From contig JADJXN010000005.1 of the NCBI GenBank assembly GCA_016715815.1, positions 1 to 64,000 on the forward strand: a stretch of 64,000 bases of DNA, read 5' to 3'. The notes below the pieces were generated by a model that saw nothing but the letters and a program-made list of their open reading frames with translations, had not been told where the DNA came from and searched no databases. The position numbers were made by a program, and so were the translations under genes. This stretch comes from Oligoflexia bacterium. GTDB taxonomy: Bacteria; Bdellovibrionota; Bdellovibrionia; JABDDW01. Shown here one piece after another: positions 19,015 to 28,025 of the stretch (the first letter of the stretch is position 1; every line of letters begins with the position of its first letter).

Positions 19015-20970
19015 CTATGCTTTCACTGGTTTTGCACCAATGCCTGCGGTTTCCTGCTTTGTTTTCTCAGATTCTGTTTCAGGTTTAGCAGATTGTTTTT
19101 CATTTTGAGCTTTTAGACTTTCTGCTCTTTTTTTACGTTCCATATCAATATCAGAAAGTGTTTTGCCGTTAACCAACATATCTACTTCTGAGCCATCAAT
19201 GGTTTCTCTTTGAATAAGTGCATCAGCCATTGCATGCAAAACACTTACTTTTTCTGAAAGAATTTTTTTTGCTTTTTCATAGTTGCGCATAACAATGTCT
19301 TTTACTTCTGTATCAATGAGCTTTGCTGTGTCTTCAGAATAGTCTTGGCTTTTAGAAATCTCTCTTCCTAAAAAGATCTGCTCCTCACGTTTACCAAAGG
19401 CAAGTGGACCCAGCTTTGACATACCCCACTCAGTCACCATTCTTCGCGCAATATCAGTAGCACGTTCAATATCATTACCAGCACCTGTGGTGTAGTTTTT
19501 AAATACAATTTCTTCTGCTACTCTTCCCCCCATTAAAAAGGCAATTGTGTTCTCAGCGGTTTCATTTGTAAGGCTTAATCTTTCCTTTTCAGGAAGCGTT
19601 TGAGTTAAACCTAATGCCATTCCACGAGGAATAATTGTTACTTTATGAATTGGATCTGTTCCAGGAATTGATTTTCCTACAAGGGCATGACCTGCTTCAT
19701 GATAAGCTGTGACTTTCTTTTCCTCGTCACTAATGACCATACTTTTTCTCTCAGAGCCCATCATGACTTTATCTTTTGCTTGTTCAAAATCATCTGTGTC
19801 TAATTTATTTTTTCCTTTTCTTGCGGCCATCAATGCAGCTTCATTAACTAAGCTTTCAAGGTCTGCTCCTGAAAACCCAGGTGTACCACGAGCAATTTTT
19901 GCCAAATCTACTTCATCTGCTAAAGGGGATTTTCTTGCATGCACTTTTAAAATTTGCTCACGCCCCTTAACATCAGGTTTACTTACAACCACACGTCTAT
20001 CAAAACGCCCCGGTCTAAGCAGTGCCGGGTCTAAAACATCTGGTCTATTTGTGGCAGCAATTAAAATAACCCCATCGTTACTTTCAAAACCATCCATCTC
20101 TACTAAAAGTTGGTTTAGGGTCTGTTCACGCTCATCATGGCCGCCGCCAAGGCCTGCACCACGGTGGCGTCCCACTGCATCTATCTCGTCAATAAAAATG
20201 ATACAAGGTGCGTTTTTCTTTCCTTGTTCAAATAAATCTCGTACTCGGCTCGCACCAACACCAACAAACATTTCAACAAAGTCTGAGCCAGAAATACTAA
20301 AAAATGGAACTCCTGCTTCACCAGCAATGGCTCGGGCTAATAAAGTTTTACCTGTTCCAGGAGGCCCCATAAGTAAGACACCCTTTGGAATTCTCCCTCC
20401 AAGGCGCGTGAATTTTTTAGGATCTTTTAGAAATTCAATTATCTCTGCAAGCTCTTCACGGGCTTCTTCAACACCAGCCACATCTTTAAATGTTACCTTG
20501 TTTTTATTTTCAGTTAACAGGCGCGCTTTTGATTTACCAAAACTCATCGCTTTTCCACCGCCGGCTTGAATTTGGCGCATAAAAAGCATGAACATTACAA
20601 AAATAAAAATCAGTGGAAGCCAATTGACAAAGAGCGAATGAAGAAAACTTGTGCGCTCAGTATTTTCATAATTAGGCACAATGCCTGCTTGCATGACAAT
20701 TCTTAAAATCTCATCACCAGTATTACCAACAATATGAAATTGTTTGCCTTTGTATTTAGCTTCAAACTCAGGCTTTATTTGACCTATAATTTCACCGTTA
20801 TCACGAAAGGTAACATCTGAAACTTCTTTTGCTTGAACTGCTTTTACAAATTTTGAAAAATTAAAATCTGCAATAAATGTGGTAGTGCGTTGGTCGTAAA
20901 ATTGATACAAAATAACGCCTAGTAATAATAAGCTTGCCCAAAGGGCTAAAGTTTTTTGTGCTTGTTTCAT
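19015..20970 (-). CDS. ftsH: ATP-dependent zinc metalloprotease FtsH
   Basis: Membrane-anchored AAA+ protease that degrades membrane and regulatory proteins. The 651-residue protein has two N-terminal membrane segments (about 8-26 and 108-130) around a small periplasmic domain, then the AAA module with Walker A GPPGTGKTLLA, Walker B IIFIDEID and an arginine-finger region, and the M41 zinc site HEAGH. The C-terminus is a charged Lys/Glu-rich tail. An AAGGAG lies upstream of the ATG at somewhat long spacing. A gap of about 80 bases to tilS could hold a separate promoter. Confidence 0.97.
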   Translation of the reverse strand: MKQAQKTLALWASLLLLGVILYQFYDQRTTTFIADFNFSKFVKAVQAKEVSDVTFRDNGEIIGQIKPEFEAKYKGKQFHIVGNTGDEILRIVMQAGIVPNYENTERTSFLHSLFVNWLPLIFIFVMFMLFMRQIQAGGGKAMSFGKSKARLLTENKNKVTFKDVAGVEEAREELAEIIEFLKDPKKFTRLGGRIPKGVLLMGPPGTGKTLLARAIAGEAGVPFFSISGSDFVEMFVGVGASRVRDLFEQGKKNAPCIIFIDEIDAVGRHRGAGLGGGHDEREQTLNQLLVEMDGFESNDGVILIAATNRPDVLDPALLRPGRFDRRVVVSKPDVKGREQILKVHARKSPLADEVDLAKIARGTPGFSGADLESLVNEAALMAARKGKNKLDTDDFEQAKDKVMMGSERKSMVISDEEKKVTAYHEAGHALVGKSIPGTDPIHKVTIIPRGMALGLTQTLPEKERLSLTNETAENTIAFLMGGRVAEEIVFKNYTTGAGNDIERATDIARRMVTEWGMSKLGPLAFGKREEQIFLGREISKSQDYSEDTAKLIDTEVKDIVMRNYEKAKKILSEKVSVLHAMADALIQRETIDGSEVDMLVNGKTLSDIDMERKKRAESLKAQNEKQSAKPETESEKTKQETAGIGAKPVKA

Positions 20971-21050
20971 TGGTTTAGCTGTAAACTCCTTTTATATAGA
21001 ATACCTTGCGAGATATCTCAAAGACAAGATGCGAATTAAGTGGACTTCTG

Positions 21051-22022
21051 TCAAGTACGCGGCACTACTTGCGTTTTATTAACAACCCAGTCGCGTCCTG
21101 CAAGCCTAAATTCAAAATTTTTTCTATTAGTTGTTAATCTCTTTTTAAACTCATCCACGTGTTTACTAGTTACTCTTTGTTCTGTATTTTGACGCAAGAA
21201 GTTAAATATCTCTTCCTTTAACTTGTCCTCTTCTAAGGTTTTAAAAAAATCTCTTTGAAAGTTTATCAATGCATTTTCTTTTTTAGCCTCAAGTTTTTGT
21301 GCCCTCTCAGCGGCATTAACTAGTCTCTCTAAGCTCTCAAAAAGATTATCTAAATACCCCGGGTGGTCTGCTCTTAATTTTGCAATCCAATTTCTTCTAA
21401 TCCAATTTCTAAACTTTGTTGTATCAGAATTTGTTGCATCATTGCGCCATCTCAAATCAAGCTTTCTTGCATAGTCTTCAACATCACGTCTGGTTTTATT
21501 AAGCATTGGGCGCATCACCCCCTCATCACTAACAAAACTCATGGCCTTTAAACCATGAATTCCTGTTCCATGCAAAAGACGCATCAAACGCGTCTCAATA
21601 AGGTCATCTTTATGATGAGCTGTAATGATGCAACTGGCATTTAGTTTTTTCTTAATAGCAAATAAAATTTCATAACGCTTTTGTCGCAAATTATTTTCAC
21701 TAGCCTTTGCAATTTTAAATTTTTCAGAAATCACTTGGAGTTTTAGCTTTTTTGCCATTTCAATCACAAATTCTTCATCAGTATCTGCCTCAATGGCACG
21801 AACTCCGTGGTTTATATGTGCTACAATAAGTTGGTATTTTAATCTGGATTGAAGTTTAGCCAAAGCATGCATTAAAACTACAGAGTCAATCCCACCACTG
21901 ACAGCAATAATTACTTTTTTATTCTCTAAAAGATCTCGACGCTGGCTCATGGTCATATAAAGAGACTTTTCAAGCGGTTCAAGTGGTGTTGCAGTAGGGC
22001 TTAGTTTTATTTGTGAAACCAT
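21051..22022 (-). CDS. tilS: tRNA(Ile)-lysidine synthase TilS
   Basis: ATP-dependent enzyme that converts C34 of tRNA-Ile(CAU) to lysidine so that it reads AUA. The 323-residue protein carries the N-type PP-loop motif AVSGGIDSVVL at about residues 39-49, the HHKDDLIET motif, and LLHGTGIHGLKAM, all typical of TilS. It overlaps the 3' end of the rhodanese gene by 16 bases. The N-terminus is about 35 residues longer than the PP-loop needs, so a later start is possible, for example the ATG at about codon 23. Confidence 0.92.
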   Translation of the reverse strand: MVSQIKLSPTATPLEPLEKSLYMTMSQRRDLLENKKVIIAVSGGIDSVVLMHALAKLQSRLKYQLIVAHINHGVRAIEADTDEEFVIEMAKKLKLQVISEKFKIAKASENNLRQKRYEILFAIKKKLNASCIITAHHKDDLIETRLMRLLHGTGIHGLKAMSFVSDEGVMRPMLNKTRRDVEDYARKLDLRWRNDATNSDTTKFRNWIRRNWIAKLRADHPGYLDNLFESLERLVNAAERAQKLEAKKENALINFQRDFFKTLEEDKLKEEIFNFLRQNTEQRVTSKHVDEFKKRLTTNRKNFEFRLAGRDWVVNKTQVVPRT

Positions 22023-22837
22023 AAATCCGATCCACCATCAAAATGACGAGCATTAAACCCGTTTTGAGTTGCAACAAATGTAGCATAACCAGATTTTACA
22101 CCAGTTGAGCAGTAAAAAATTAATTCACTTTCAAAGCTTATTTTATTTTTAGTCATCAAGCTTTTAAATTCACTCTCATTTAAAGGCTCATTATTACTAG
22201 AGATAAATTCTTTAAAATCAATGTGTATTGCACCGGGAAGATGCTTTTGGTTAAACTCCTCTTCGGACCTTGTATCTATTAATACATAATTTTTGTCTTT
22301 TTTATTTAATATTTTTTTTAATTCACCCATTCTAATTCTTATGTTTTCATTAGCTTTTGGCAGCCAAATATTTGCAGAATAATTATTTTGAATTGTTAAA
22401 ACTGTTCTTTTAGCTACAAAACTTGGCTCATATTTTATTTTAATATTTTTAATTCCTAAATAATTAAGCATCCAAGCAATTCTTCCCTCCTCTCCAGAAC
22501 CATTTTTGCCCTTTCCTAAAATAATTACTTCGGAATCAGGAGAAATTCCATATGCCCTTAATTTTCTAACAATTAAATTTAAATCTGGCTCTAGTAGCCC
22601 TTTGTTAGGCACCTCAATTTGAGAGTAATCTTCCCACCTAATAGGCTGAGCCTTTTCAGCGTGCCCGCTTGAGTATTCAAAAAAAGGCCTTGCATCCAAC
22701 ACAACAGGACCTGATTTTAAAATTTTTTTATCTTTTTCTACTTTCGTCAGTGGAATTGTTATTGGCGGGTTTACTGATACAGGCTTATTTATTTCATCAG
22801 ACTGAGCCCAAAAAAAGCATAATAAAAAATAAATCAC
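22007..22837 (-). CDS. Exported double-rhodanese sulfurtransferase
   Basis: A 276-residue protein with a short hydrophobic N-terminus (IYFLLCFFWA) that looks like a signal peptide and two rhodanese domains. The first (about 45-140) has the VVLDARPFFEYSSGHAEKAQ strand but no cysteine at the catalytic loop. The second (about 180-275) has VLIDTRSEEEFNQKHLPGA and an active-site loop FYCSTGVKSG. This inactive-active pairing is the usual design of two-domain thiosulfate or mercaptopyruvate sulfurtransferases. Physiological substrate unknown. It overlaps lysS by four bases upstream and tilS by 16 bases downstream. Confidence 0.82.
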   Translation of the reverse strand: MIYFLLCFFWAQSDEINKPVSVNPPITIPLTKVEKDKKILKSGPVVLDARPFFEYSSGHAEKAQPIRWEDYSQIEVPNKGLLEPDLNLIVRKLRAYGISPDSEVIILGKGKNGSGEEGRIAWMLNYLGIKNIKIKYEPSFVAKRTVLTIQNNYSANIWLPKANENIRIRMGELKKILNKKDKNYVLIDTRSEEEFNQKHLPGAIHIDFKEFISSNNEPLNESEFKSLMTKNKISFESELIFYCSTGVKSGYATFVATQNGFNARHFDGGSDLWFHK

Positions 22838-24312
22838 TTAAGGGGCCTCATAGTGGGAAATAAAATAATGTCTCTAATGGAGTGCTGGTCAGTTAAAAGC
22901 ATAACAATTCTCTCAATTCCTAAGCCTACTCCACCAGTTGGTGGCATACCTACTTCAATGGCTCTAACAAAGTCTTCATCCATGGGGTGAGCTTCATCAT
23001 CGTTTTTTCTTTTTGCTTCTTGCTCAGTTAATCTTGCAAGCTGCTCTTCTGGATCATTGAGCTCGGTATAAGAATTGCCAATCTCCATCCCGCAAATAAA
23101 TGGCTCAAAGCGCTCTACAAGCCCCTTTTTTGTGCGATGATCTTTTGTTAACGGACAAATTTCTTTTGGGTGATCTAATATAAAGGTTGGCTGAATAAGA
23201 TGTTTTTCAGCTGTGAGCTTAAAGAGCTCAGCCAATAATTCCCCACGACTTACTTTTTTCTCTAACTCTGAGCCATTTTCCTTACAGTTTTTAAAAATTT
23301 CATCATCATTAAGCTTTTCAACATCCACTTTTGCATATTCTTTAATGGCCTCTACCATTGTTAAACGCTTCCATGGTGGTGTTAAATCAATATCAACACC
23401 TTGGTATTTAATTTTAGTAGTACCACATATTTTTTTTGCAACATGGGCCACTAAATCTTCAAACTGTTTCATTTGGTATTGGTAATCTGTATAGGCCTCA
23501 TACCATTCAACCATTGAAAATTCAGGGTTATGAGAACGGTCAATGCCTTCATTGCGAAAGCATTTACCCATATCATAAACTTTTTCAAAGCCACCCACAA
23601 TAAGACGCTTTAAGTAAAGCTCAGGAGAAATTTTTAAATATAGACGCATATCAAGAGCTCTATGATGAGTTATAAATGGGTGAGCAGCAGCACCACCATA
23701 AATGGGTTGCAGTATTGGTGTTTCTACTTCTAAAAAACCTTTTGAATTTAAATAATTTCTAATTTCTTGAATTACTTTTGTACGCACTTCAAAAACTTTT
23801 CTATGCGTAGGGTCTTGCAATAAATCTAAATATCTTGCGCGGTATTTAATTTCAACATCGCTAAGACCAGCGTGTTTATCTGGCAGTGGCTCTAGTGTTT
23901 TACAAAGCATTTTTATTGATTTTGCTTTTATTGTGAGCTCCCCTGTTTTTGTACTAAACATTGTGCCTTCAACACCCACAATGTCACCTAAATCTATCAG
24001 GTCAAAAACTTGAGCATCTTTTTCTTCAAGCTCTGTTGTTTTTAAATAAACCTGAATAACACCCGTCTGATCTTGTAGGTTAAAAAACGCAGCCTTTCCC
24101 ATAAGACGCACTGTCATCACACGCCCTGCAGTTTGAATTTTTTCTGCCTCGTCATGTTCTGTTGCTTTTAGGTGAGAGTATTTAGATTTTAAATATTCAA
24201 CAGAATGTTTTTTTTCAAAATTATGAGGATATGGGTTTATACCAAGCTTTCTAAGATCATTAAGCTTTCGTCTTTTTTCCGCTTTTATGGGGTTATCTTT
24301 TTCAACAGACAT
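22834..24312 (-). CDS. lysS: Lysyl-tRNA synthetase (class II)
   Basis: Charges tRNA-Lys. The 492-residue protein has an N-terminal OB-fold anticodon-binding domain (TVRLMGKAAFFNLQDQTG region) and a class II catalytic core: motif 1 near FLEVETPIL, motif 2 FRNEGIDRSHNPEFSMVEWY and motif 3 GVGLGIERIVMLL. Length and motif order match LysS. Its ATG shares one base with the aldolase stop codon (TAATG), so it is translated as part of the same message. Confidence 0.97.
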   Translation of the reverse strand: MSVEKDNPIKAEKRRKLNDLRKLGINPYPHNFEKKHSVEYLKSKYSHLKATEHDEAEKIQTAGRVMTVRLMGKAAFFNLQDQTGVIQVYLKTTELEEKDAQVFDLIDLGDIVGVEGTMFSTKTGELTIKAKSIKMLCKTLEPLPDKHAGLSDVEIKYRARYLDLLQDPTHRKVFEVRTKVIQEIRNYLNSKGFLEVETPILQPIYGGAAAHPFITHHRALDMRLYLKISPELYLKRLIVGGFEKVYDMGKCFRNEGIDRSHNPEFSMVEWYEAYTDYQYQMKQFEDLVAHVAKKICGTTKIKYQGVDIDLTPPWKRLTMVEAIKEYAKVDVEKLNDDEIFKNCKENGSELEKKVSRGELLAELFKLTAEKHLIQPTFILDHPKEICPLTKDHRTKKGLVERFEPFICGMEIGNSYTELNDPEEQLARLTEQEAKRKNDDEAHPMDEDFVRAIEVGMPPTGGVGLGIERIVMLLTDQHSIRDIILFPTMRPLK

Positions 24313-25247
24313 TAATTTACGTTACCTGCAGATTTAAAAATATCCTGAACTGTGTTTAAAAGCTTAATGGCTTCAGCCTTTGGCCTTTGAAATGCATTTC
24401 TTCCCATAATGCTTCCAAACGCTCCACCTGCTGCAAGGCCTTTAACTTCTTCTAATACTTCTGCATCTGATTTTGTGGCTCCACCTGAGAAAATAACAAT
24501 TCTTCGCCCATTAAAACAGCTTTGAATAACATGTTTTGTTCTCTCAGCTAAAGTACCAATTGGGATTTTATTTTTCTCATATGCCTTTGCGGCCTCAGGC
24601 TGCTCAATATGGCTTGAAGGAGCTTTTACTTTAATTATGTGCGCACCAAGTTGGGCTGCAATATGTGCTGCGTAGGCAATAACATCAATGCCTGTTTCCC
24701 CTTCTTTACTCATGCCACCACCGCGAGCATAAGACCAAATCACAACTGCTAAGCCTTTTGATTTTGCCTCTAAGGAAAGCTCTCTAATTTGCTGATACAT
24801 TTCATTTCTTTGTGCACTTCCCGGGTAAATTGTAAAACCAATGGCAGAGCAACCTAAGCGAAGGGCATCATCTATAGAGCCTGTCACAGCTGAGCAGGGT
24901 TCCTTTGAAGAATATAAAACATCAGAATTATTTAATTTTAAAATTAAAGGAATTTGGCCCGCATAATCTCTAGCTGCAACTTCCAAAAAACCAAGTGGTG
25001 CTGCATAGGCATTACAACCTGATTCAATGGCTAATTCAAAGTGGTATCTGGGGTCATAGCCTGCAGGGTTTACAGCAAAGGATCTGGCTGGGCCATGCTC
25101 AAAGCCTTGGTCAACTGGCAAAATAACCATTTTACCACTGCCAGCAAGCCGGCCCGTATTCATCATTTTAGCAAGATTATTTAATACTCCTGGGTTATCT
25201 GAACCATACCAACTTAATATTTCTTTAACACGTGATGACAAAGCCAT
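24312..25247 (-). CDS. Class I fructose-bisphosphate aldolase (FbaB/DhnA family)
   Basis: Schiff-base aldolase interconverting fructose 1,6-bisphosphate and two triose phosphates. The 311-residue TIM-barrel protein shows ILPVDQGFEHGPARSF near the N-terminus, HIIKVKAPS with the probable Schiff-base lysine region, and the phosphate-binding FSGGATKSDAEVLEEV, as in the DhnA/FbaB group. I start at the ATG at 25247 (MALSSRVK) because AGGAG lies six bases before it; the frame stays open 12 codons further upstream. It is 62 bases downstream of an outer-membrane protein gene. Confidence 0.92.
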   Translation of the reverse strand: MALSSRVKEILSWYGSDNPGVLNNLAKMMNTGRLAGSGKMVILPVDQGFEHGPARSFAVNPAGYDPRYHFELAIESGCNAYAAPLGFLEVAARDYAGQIPLILKLNNSDVLYSSKEPCSAVTGSIDDALRLGCSAIGFTIYPGSAQRNEMYQQIRELSLEAKSKGLAVVIWSYARGGGMSKEGETGIDVIAYAAHIAAQLGAHIIKVKAPSSHIEQPEAAKAYEKNKIPIGTLAERTKHVIQSCFNGRRIVIFSGGATKSDAEVLEEVKGLAAGGAFGSIMGRNAFQRPKAEAIKLLNTVQDIFKSAGNVN

Positions 25248-25309
25248 GGCTTTCTCCTTTTTTTGAAAGGCTATTAAAACCATGGCTTTAGCAATTACTC
25301 AAGTAAAAC

Positions 25310-26152
25310 TTAGAGTGTTGCTTGAAGATAAAACTCCGCCTGCACTTCGCTTAAAGCAGCACTTTTAGCAGAGCTACTTACTGAACCAACAACATATGTT
25401 GGAAAGTAAATTCTTGGGCCCGCATAAATGTTTGAAGTAAGCATAAAATCAGCTTGTGGGTAAACATCCATAACAATACCAGTCTGTGTTCCCGGGTGAA
25501 CTTCCACTTGATGATGCATACCAGCGCCAACACGGAGCCACTTTATATTTTCAAACTGCTTGGTAATGGTGCTCCAATTTTCAATGTAAAAGCTGGTGTC
25601 TGTTGATTTATACTTATCTTGTGAAAAATAGCGCGGCGTTAGGCTATTAGACCATTCTATTTTATTAGCCATTTTAAGCGTTGAATTTAAATAGTAAGCA
25701 TGTTGCCAAACATGGTTAGTAGCAGATCTGTCACTCACAGGGAAGTACTGTCTAAAGGCACCGGTGAGCTTAAAAAAGTCACTTTTGTATATAGGATGTG
25801 TGATTGTTAAACTCGGATCAGCAGGACCGAACTTATTTAAAGAGCTTTTGCCTTTGGTTTCTAAGGTTTCAACAGCCAAGGCTGATAAGCCCCAACCCAT
25901 AGAATCTTTAAAACCTAAGGCAAATTCATTTTTAGATTTAAAACGAAGGCCCTCTTTTTCTAAAAGCTCACGCTCTCTGGCAAAGTTATTATATGATTTA
26001 AACCCTCCAGTAAGCTTAATATCTTTTAAAAACTGGCTCTGCACCTGTTGTGGAAGTTGAGTAACCTCCTGTTGGATAGGCTGTATCTGTTGCCCATAGG
26101 AGTTAATACAAGTAGCTAATATTACTATAAATAGTGAGTTTTTAAGTTTCAT
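25310..26152 (-). CDS. Predicted outer-membrane protein
   Basis: 280 residues with a signal peptide (about 1-20, KNSLFIVILATCINSYG), a Gln/Pro-rich segment (QQIQPIQQEVTQLPQQ), then amphipathic beta strands to the C-terminus ending in FYLQATL. This resembles an outer-membrane barrel. No family recognised. A strong purine-rich GGGGGAG lies just before the ATG. It is the first gene of the minus-strand run that includes the aldolase and lysS. Confidence 0.6.
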   Translation of the reverse strand: MKLKNSLFIVILATCINSYGQQIQPIQQEVTQLPQQVQSQFLKDIKLTGGFKSYNNFARERELLEKEGLRFKSKNEFALGFKDSMGWGLSALAVETLETKGKSSLNKFGPADPSLTITHPIYKSDFFKLTGAFRQYFPVSDRSATNHVWQHAYYLNSTLKMANKIEWSNSLTPRYFSQDKYKSTDTSFYIENWSTITKQFENIKWLRVGAGMHHQVEVHPGTQTGIVMDVYPQADFMLTSNIYAGPRIYFPTYVVGSVSSSAKSAALSEVQAEFYLQATL

Positions 26153-26494
26153 AATCTCCCCCTTTGGGATAATAGTTTTATTTAGCTGTAATTTTTATGC
26201 AAATTAATATTGGCTTTATTTTCTTAATAAAACTTAAAGCGCCTTCAGATTACCCTTGAATTTAAATAAATTTTATTTATTATTTGTAGTGGCGATGCAG
26301 TTTATTGCTAATCAAAGAAAGGGATTGTAGCAAATGTAGCTAACCTTAACGGGCACTGGTTGGTTACGGAGTTTGAAGCCTCCTAATGAGACACCCCTTT
26401 CTTTGGTTTTTTTTGATTTTATGTACAAGCTGAAAAAAATTTAAAACAAGCAAGTTTATTTGATAAAATGATTAAGAATTGCTAACAATTTATT
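26153..26494. other. Intergenic region between divergent genes
   Basis: 342 bases without a protein gene. The left 150 bases are very AT-rich and probably hold the promoter of the outer-membrane protein on the minus strand. The centre holds the candidate structured RNA. The 80 bases after its T tract probably carry the start signals of the XRE gene, but I see no convincing promoter boxes or strong ribosome-binding site. Confidence 0.5.
26306..26414 (+). ncRNA. Candidate structured RNA closed by an intrinsic-terminator stem
   Basis: An 11-base-pair perfect stem pairs 26313-26323 (CAAAGAAAGGG) with 26395-26405 (CCCTTTCTTTG) and is followed at once by eight T residues (26407-26414), the form of an intrinsic terminator. 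Inside are two hairpins: 26336-26345 with 26358-26367 (10 pairs including G-U, 12-base loop) and 26368-26371 with 26380-26383 (GGAG/CTCC). The whole resembles a three-way junction of about 93 bases. It matches no riboswitch consensus I could recall. It may be a stand-alone small RNA or a leader of the XRE gene that starts 80 bases downstream. The 5' end is a guess; structure is seen, transcription is inferred. Confidence 0.5.
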
Positions 26495-26779
26495 ATGAAA
26501 CAAAATGAATTTAAAAAATTAGGTACTTATTTAAAAAACAAACGTCTTGATGCAGGCCTTACCCAGACACAAGCCAGTAAACAGCTAAATTATACCCCAC
26601 AGTTTATTTGCAATTGGGAAAAAGGTAAATCAATGCCACCCCTAGACAAGCTGTATCAACTTTCAAAATTGTATAAAATAGACTCCGAAGAACTCATTCA
26701 GGAAGTTTTAGAAATTCAAGAAGATTTACTTAGGCTTTATTTAAATTCAAAGCGAAAATCAAAAAGAAAATCCAGCTAA
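26495..26779 (+). CDS. XRE-family helix-turn-helix regulator
   Basis: A 94-residue DNA-binding protein with a classic Cro/CI-type HTH at about residues 10-65: GLTQTQASKQLNYTPQFIC, then NWEKGKSMPPLDKLYQLSKLY. There is no ligand or dimerisation domain beyond a short helical stretch and a basic tail (KRKSKRKSS). It precedes a fatty acid desaturase gene and follows the candidate structured RNA, so it may regulate the lipid-linked genes nearby; that is inference from position. Confidence 0.85.
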   Translation: MKQNEFKKLGTYLKNKRLDAGLTQTQASKQLNYTPQFICNWEKGKSMPPLDKLYQLSKLYKIDSEELIQEVLEIQEDLLRLYLNSKRKSKRKSS

Positions 26780-26888
26780 ACATTTATACCAGACCTACGT
26801 ATTTAAATTAAATTTATTTATAACTTTCTAAATTTCTCACATCAATTGCCGATTAGTATTTAGTCAAAAAATGCACAAGGAGCGTGGC

Positions 26889-27779
26889 ATGATTCGGCAG
26901 TTTAAAAGAAATTATAATTATCTAGGAAATTTTCACTTAAAATCAGGCCTAATATTATTAGCTATTAATATAGGGTTATATCTTACAATTAAACCAGATA
27001 TCAAGGCTTTGCTTTTTTATTTACCTGCAATTTATCTTTTAAGCTCCACACAAATTACTTTTGTTATTGCCTCAATTTTTTATGCTATTGGCATTAGTTT
27101 TTATCTAAAAATTGCAAGCTTACAAAGCTTTGCTTACATACCAATAGGAATTCTTTTGGCCATGCCGGCAACAGCTCTTATTCATTGTGCAAGTCACATG
27201 AGCATAAAGCCTAGGTTTTTAAATCGAATAGTGGGTGAGTTCTGCGGACTCTTTCAGTTAACAGGCTTTCCGGATTGGACAATAATTCATGTTATCCATC
27301 ATACTTATACAGATGATCCAAAGCTTGATCCCCACCCTCCAATGCAACTTGGTTATTGGCAATTTACAAAAACAATGCGTGAAGCAATATTAAAATCATA
27401 CATAAATTATTATTTTAAAACCTTTGAACAAAATGACAAAACAATAGCTGCCATAAAAAAATTTGGGAGAACAGCAAAATTTGACCACGTTATGAAAATA
27501 TTTTTTTGGTTTTTTATATTTAAGCCAGAAATATTTTCCTTTTTATTTATTACTTCCATCATTTTTAAAATGTTTTATTTTTCTTGGCTCAACTATGCAT
27601 CTCATAGACCAGCAAAGCATGGCGTTGAAATACTCAATCACACTAAAGGGTTGTATAAGATTGCAAATTTTTTCTCTTTTGGCTTGTTTTATCATAAAAA
27701 TCACCACCTAAAACCAAGTTTGTTTAACCCAAAGTATTATAAAGAGGAAACTAAAGTCCCGTCTGAAATAGCGGCATAA
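26889..27779 (+). CDS. Membrane fatty acid desaturase family protein
   Basis: Di-iron membrane desaturase or hydroxylase of about 296 residues. Four or more hydrophobic segments surround the three histidine boxes: HCASH, HVIHH (followed by TYTDDPKLDPHPP) and HKNHH near the C-terminus. That spacing fits acyl-lipid or acyl-CoA desaturases. I place the start at 26889 because AAGGAG lies seven bases upstream; an in-frame ATG at 26871 has no such site. It is followed 15 bases later by a heme-oxygenase-like gene, suggesting a small operon acting on fatty acyl substrates. Confidence 0.85.
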   Translation: MIRQFKRNYNYLGNFHLKSGLILLAINIGLYLTIKPDIKALLFYLPAIYLLSSTQITFVIASIFYAIGISFYLKIASLQSFAYIPIGILLAMPATALIHCASHMSIKPRFLNRIVGEFCGLFQLTGFPDWTIIHVIHHTYTDDPKLDPHPPMQLGYWQFTKTMREAILKSYINYYFKTFEQNDKTIAAIKKFGRTAKFDHVMKIFFWFFIFKPEIFSFLFITSIIFKMFYFSWLNYASHRPAKHGVEILNHTKGLYKIANFFSFGLFYHKNHHLKPSLFNPKYYKEETKVPSEIAA

Positions 27780-27794
27780 GGAGCAAATAATAAA

Positions 27795-28025
27795 ATGGAA
27801 AACTTAAAAAAGATTCTTACTATTAGCCTTAAAAAACTGGAAAAAATAACTGATAACTTCCCCATTGAAGATAAAGACATTTATGCTCTATGGCTTGCAC
27901 AGACATATTACTTTGTTTGCCATTCCACCCGCCTTTTAGCGCACGGAGCTGCATTATTTGATTTTGATCACAATACATACCATTATAGGTATGCTGATAG
28001 GTTACCCGGTAAGAATTTGTTCTGA
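27795..28025 (+). pseudogene. Truncated heme-oxygenase-like (iron-containing redox enzyme) fragment
   Basis: A 76-codon frame starting 15 bases after the desaturase with GGAG eight bases before its ATG. Its sequence (LWLAQTYYFVCHSTRLLAHG, then DHNTYHYRYAD) resembles the first helices of heme-oxygenase-like di-iron proteins such as the TENA/PqqC/CADD group, normally 200-250 residues. The frame ends early at 28025. The next frame (+1) is open from 27940 and continues for more than 200 codons, so one extra base between 27940 and 28025, or a deletion joining two genes, would explain it. Only the fragment is certain; the family call is from motif similarity. Confidence 0.45.

Noticed and set aside
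19709..20569. Long plus-strand open frame (286 codons) inside ftsH
   Set aside because: It is the reverse-strand shadow of the conserved AAA domain of ftsH; Ser/Pro-rich low-complexity translation with no family features.
26306..26414. GEMM/c-di-GMP or fluoride riboswitch
   Set aside because: Short similarities (AAGCCTCC, CCTAATGA) exist, but stem order and the conserved core of these riboswitches do not line up.
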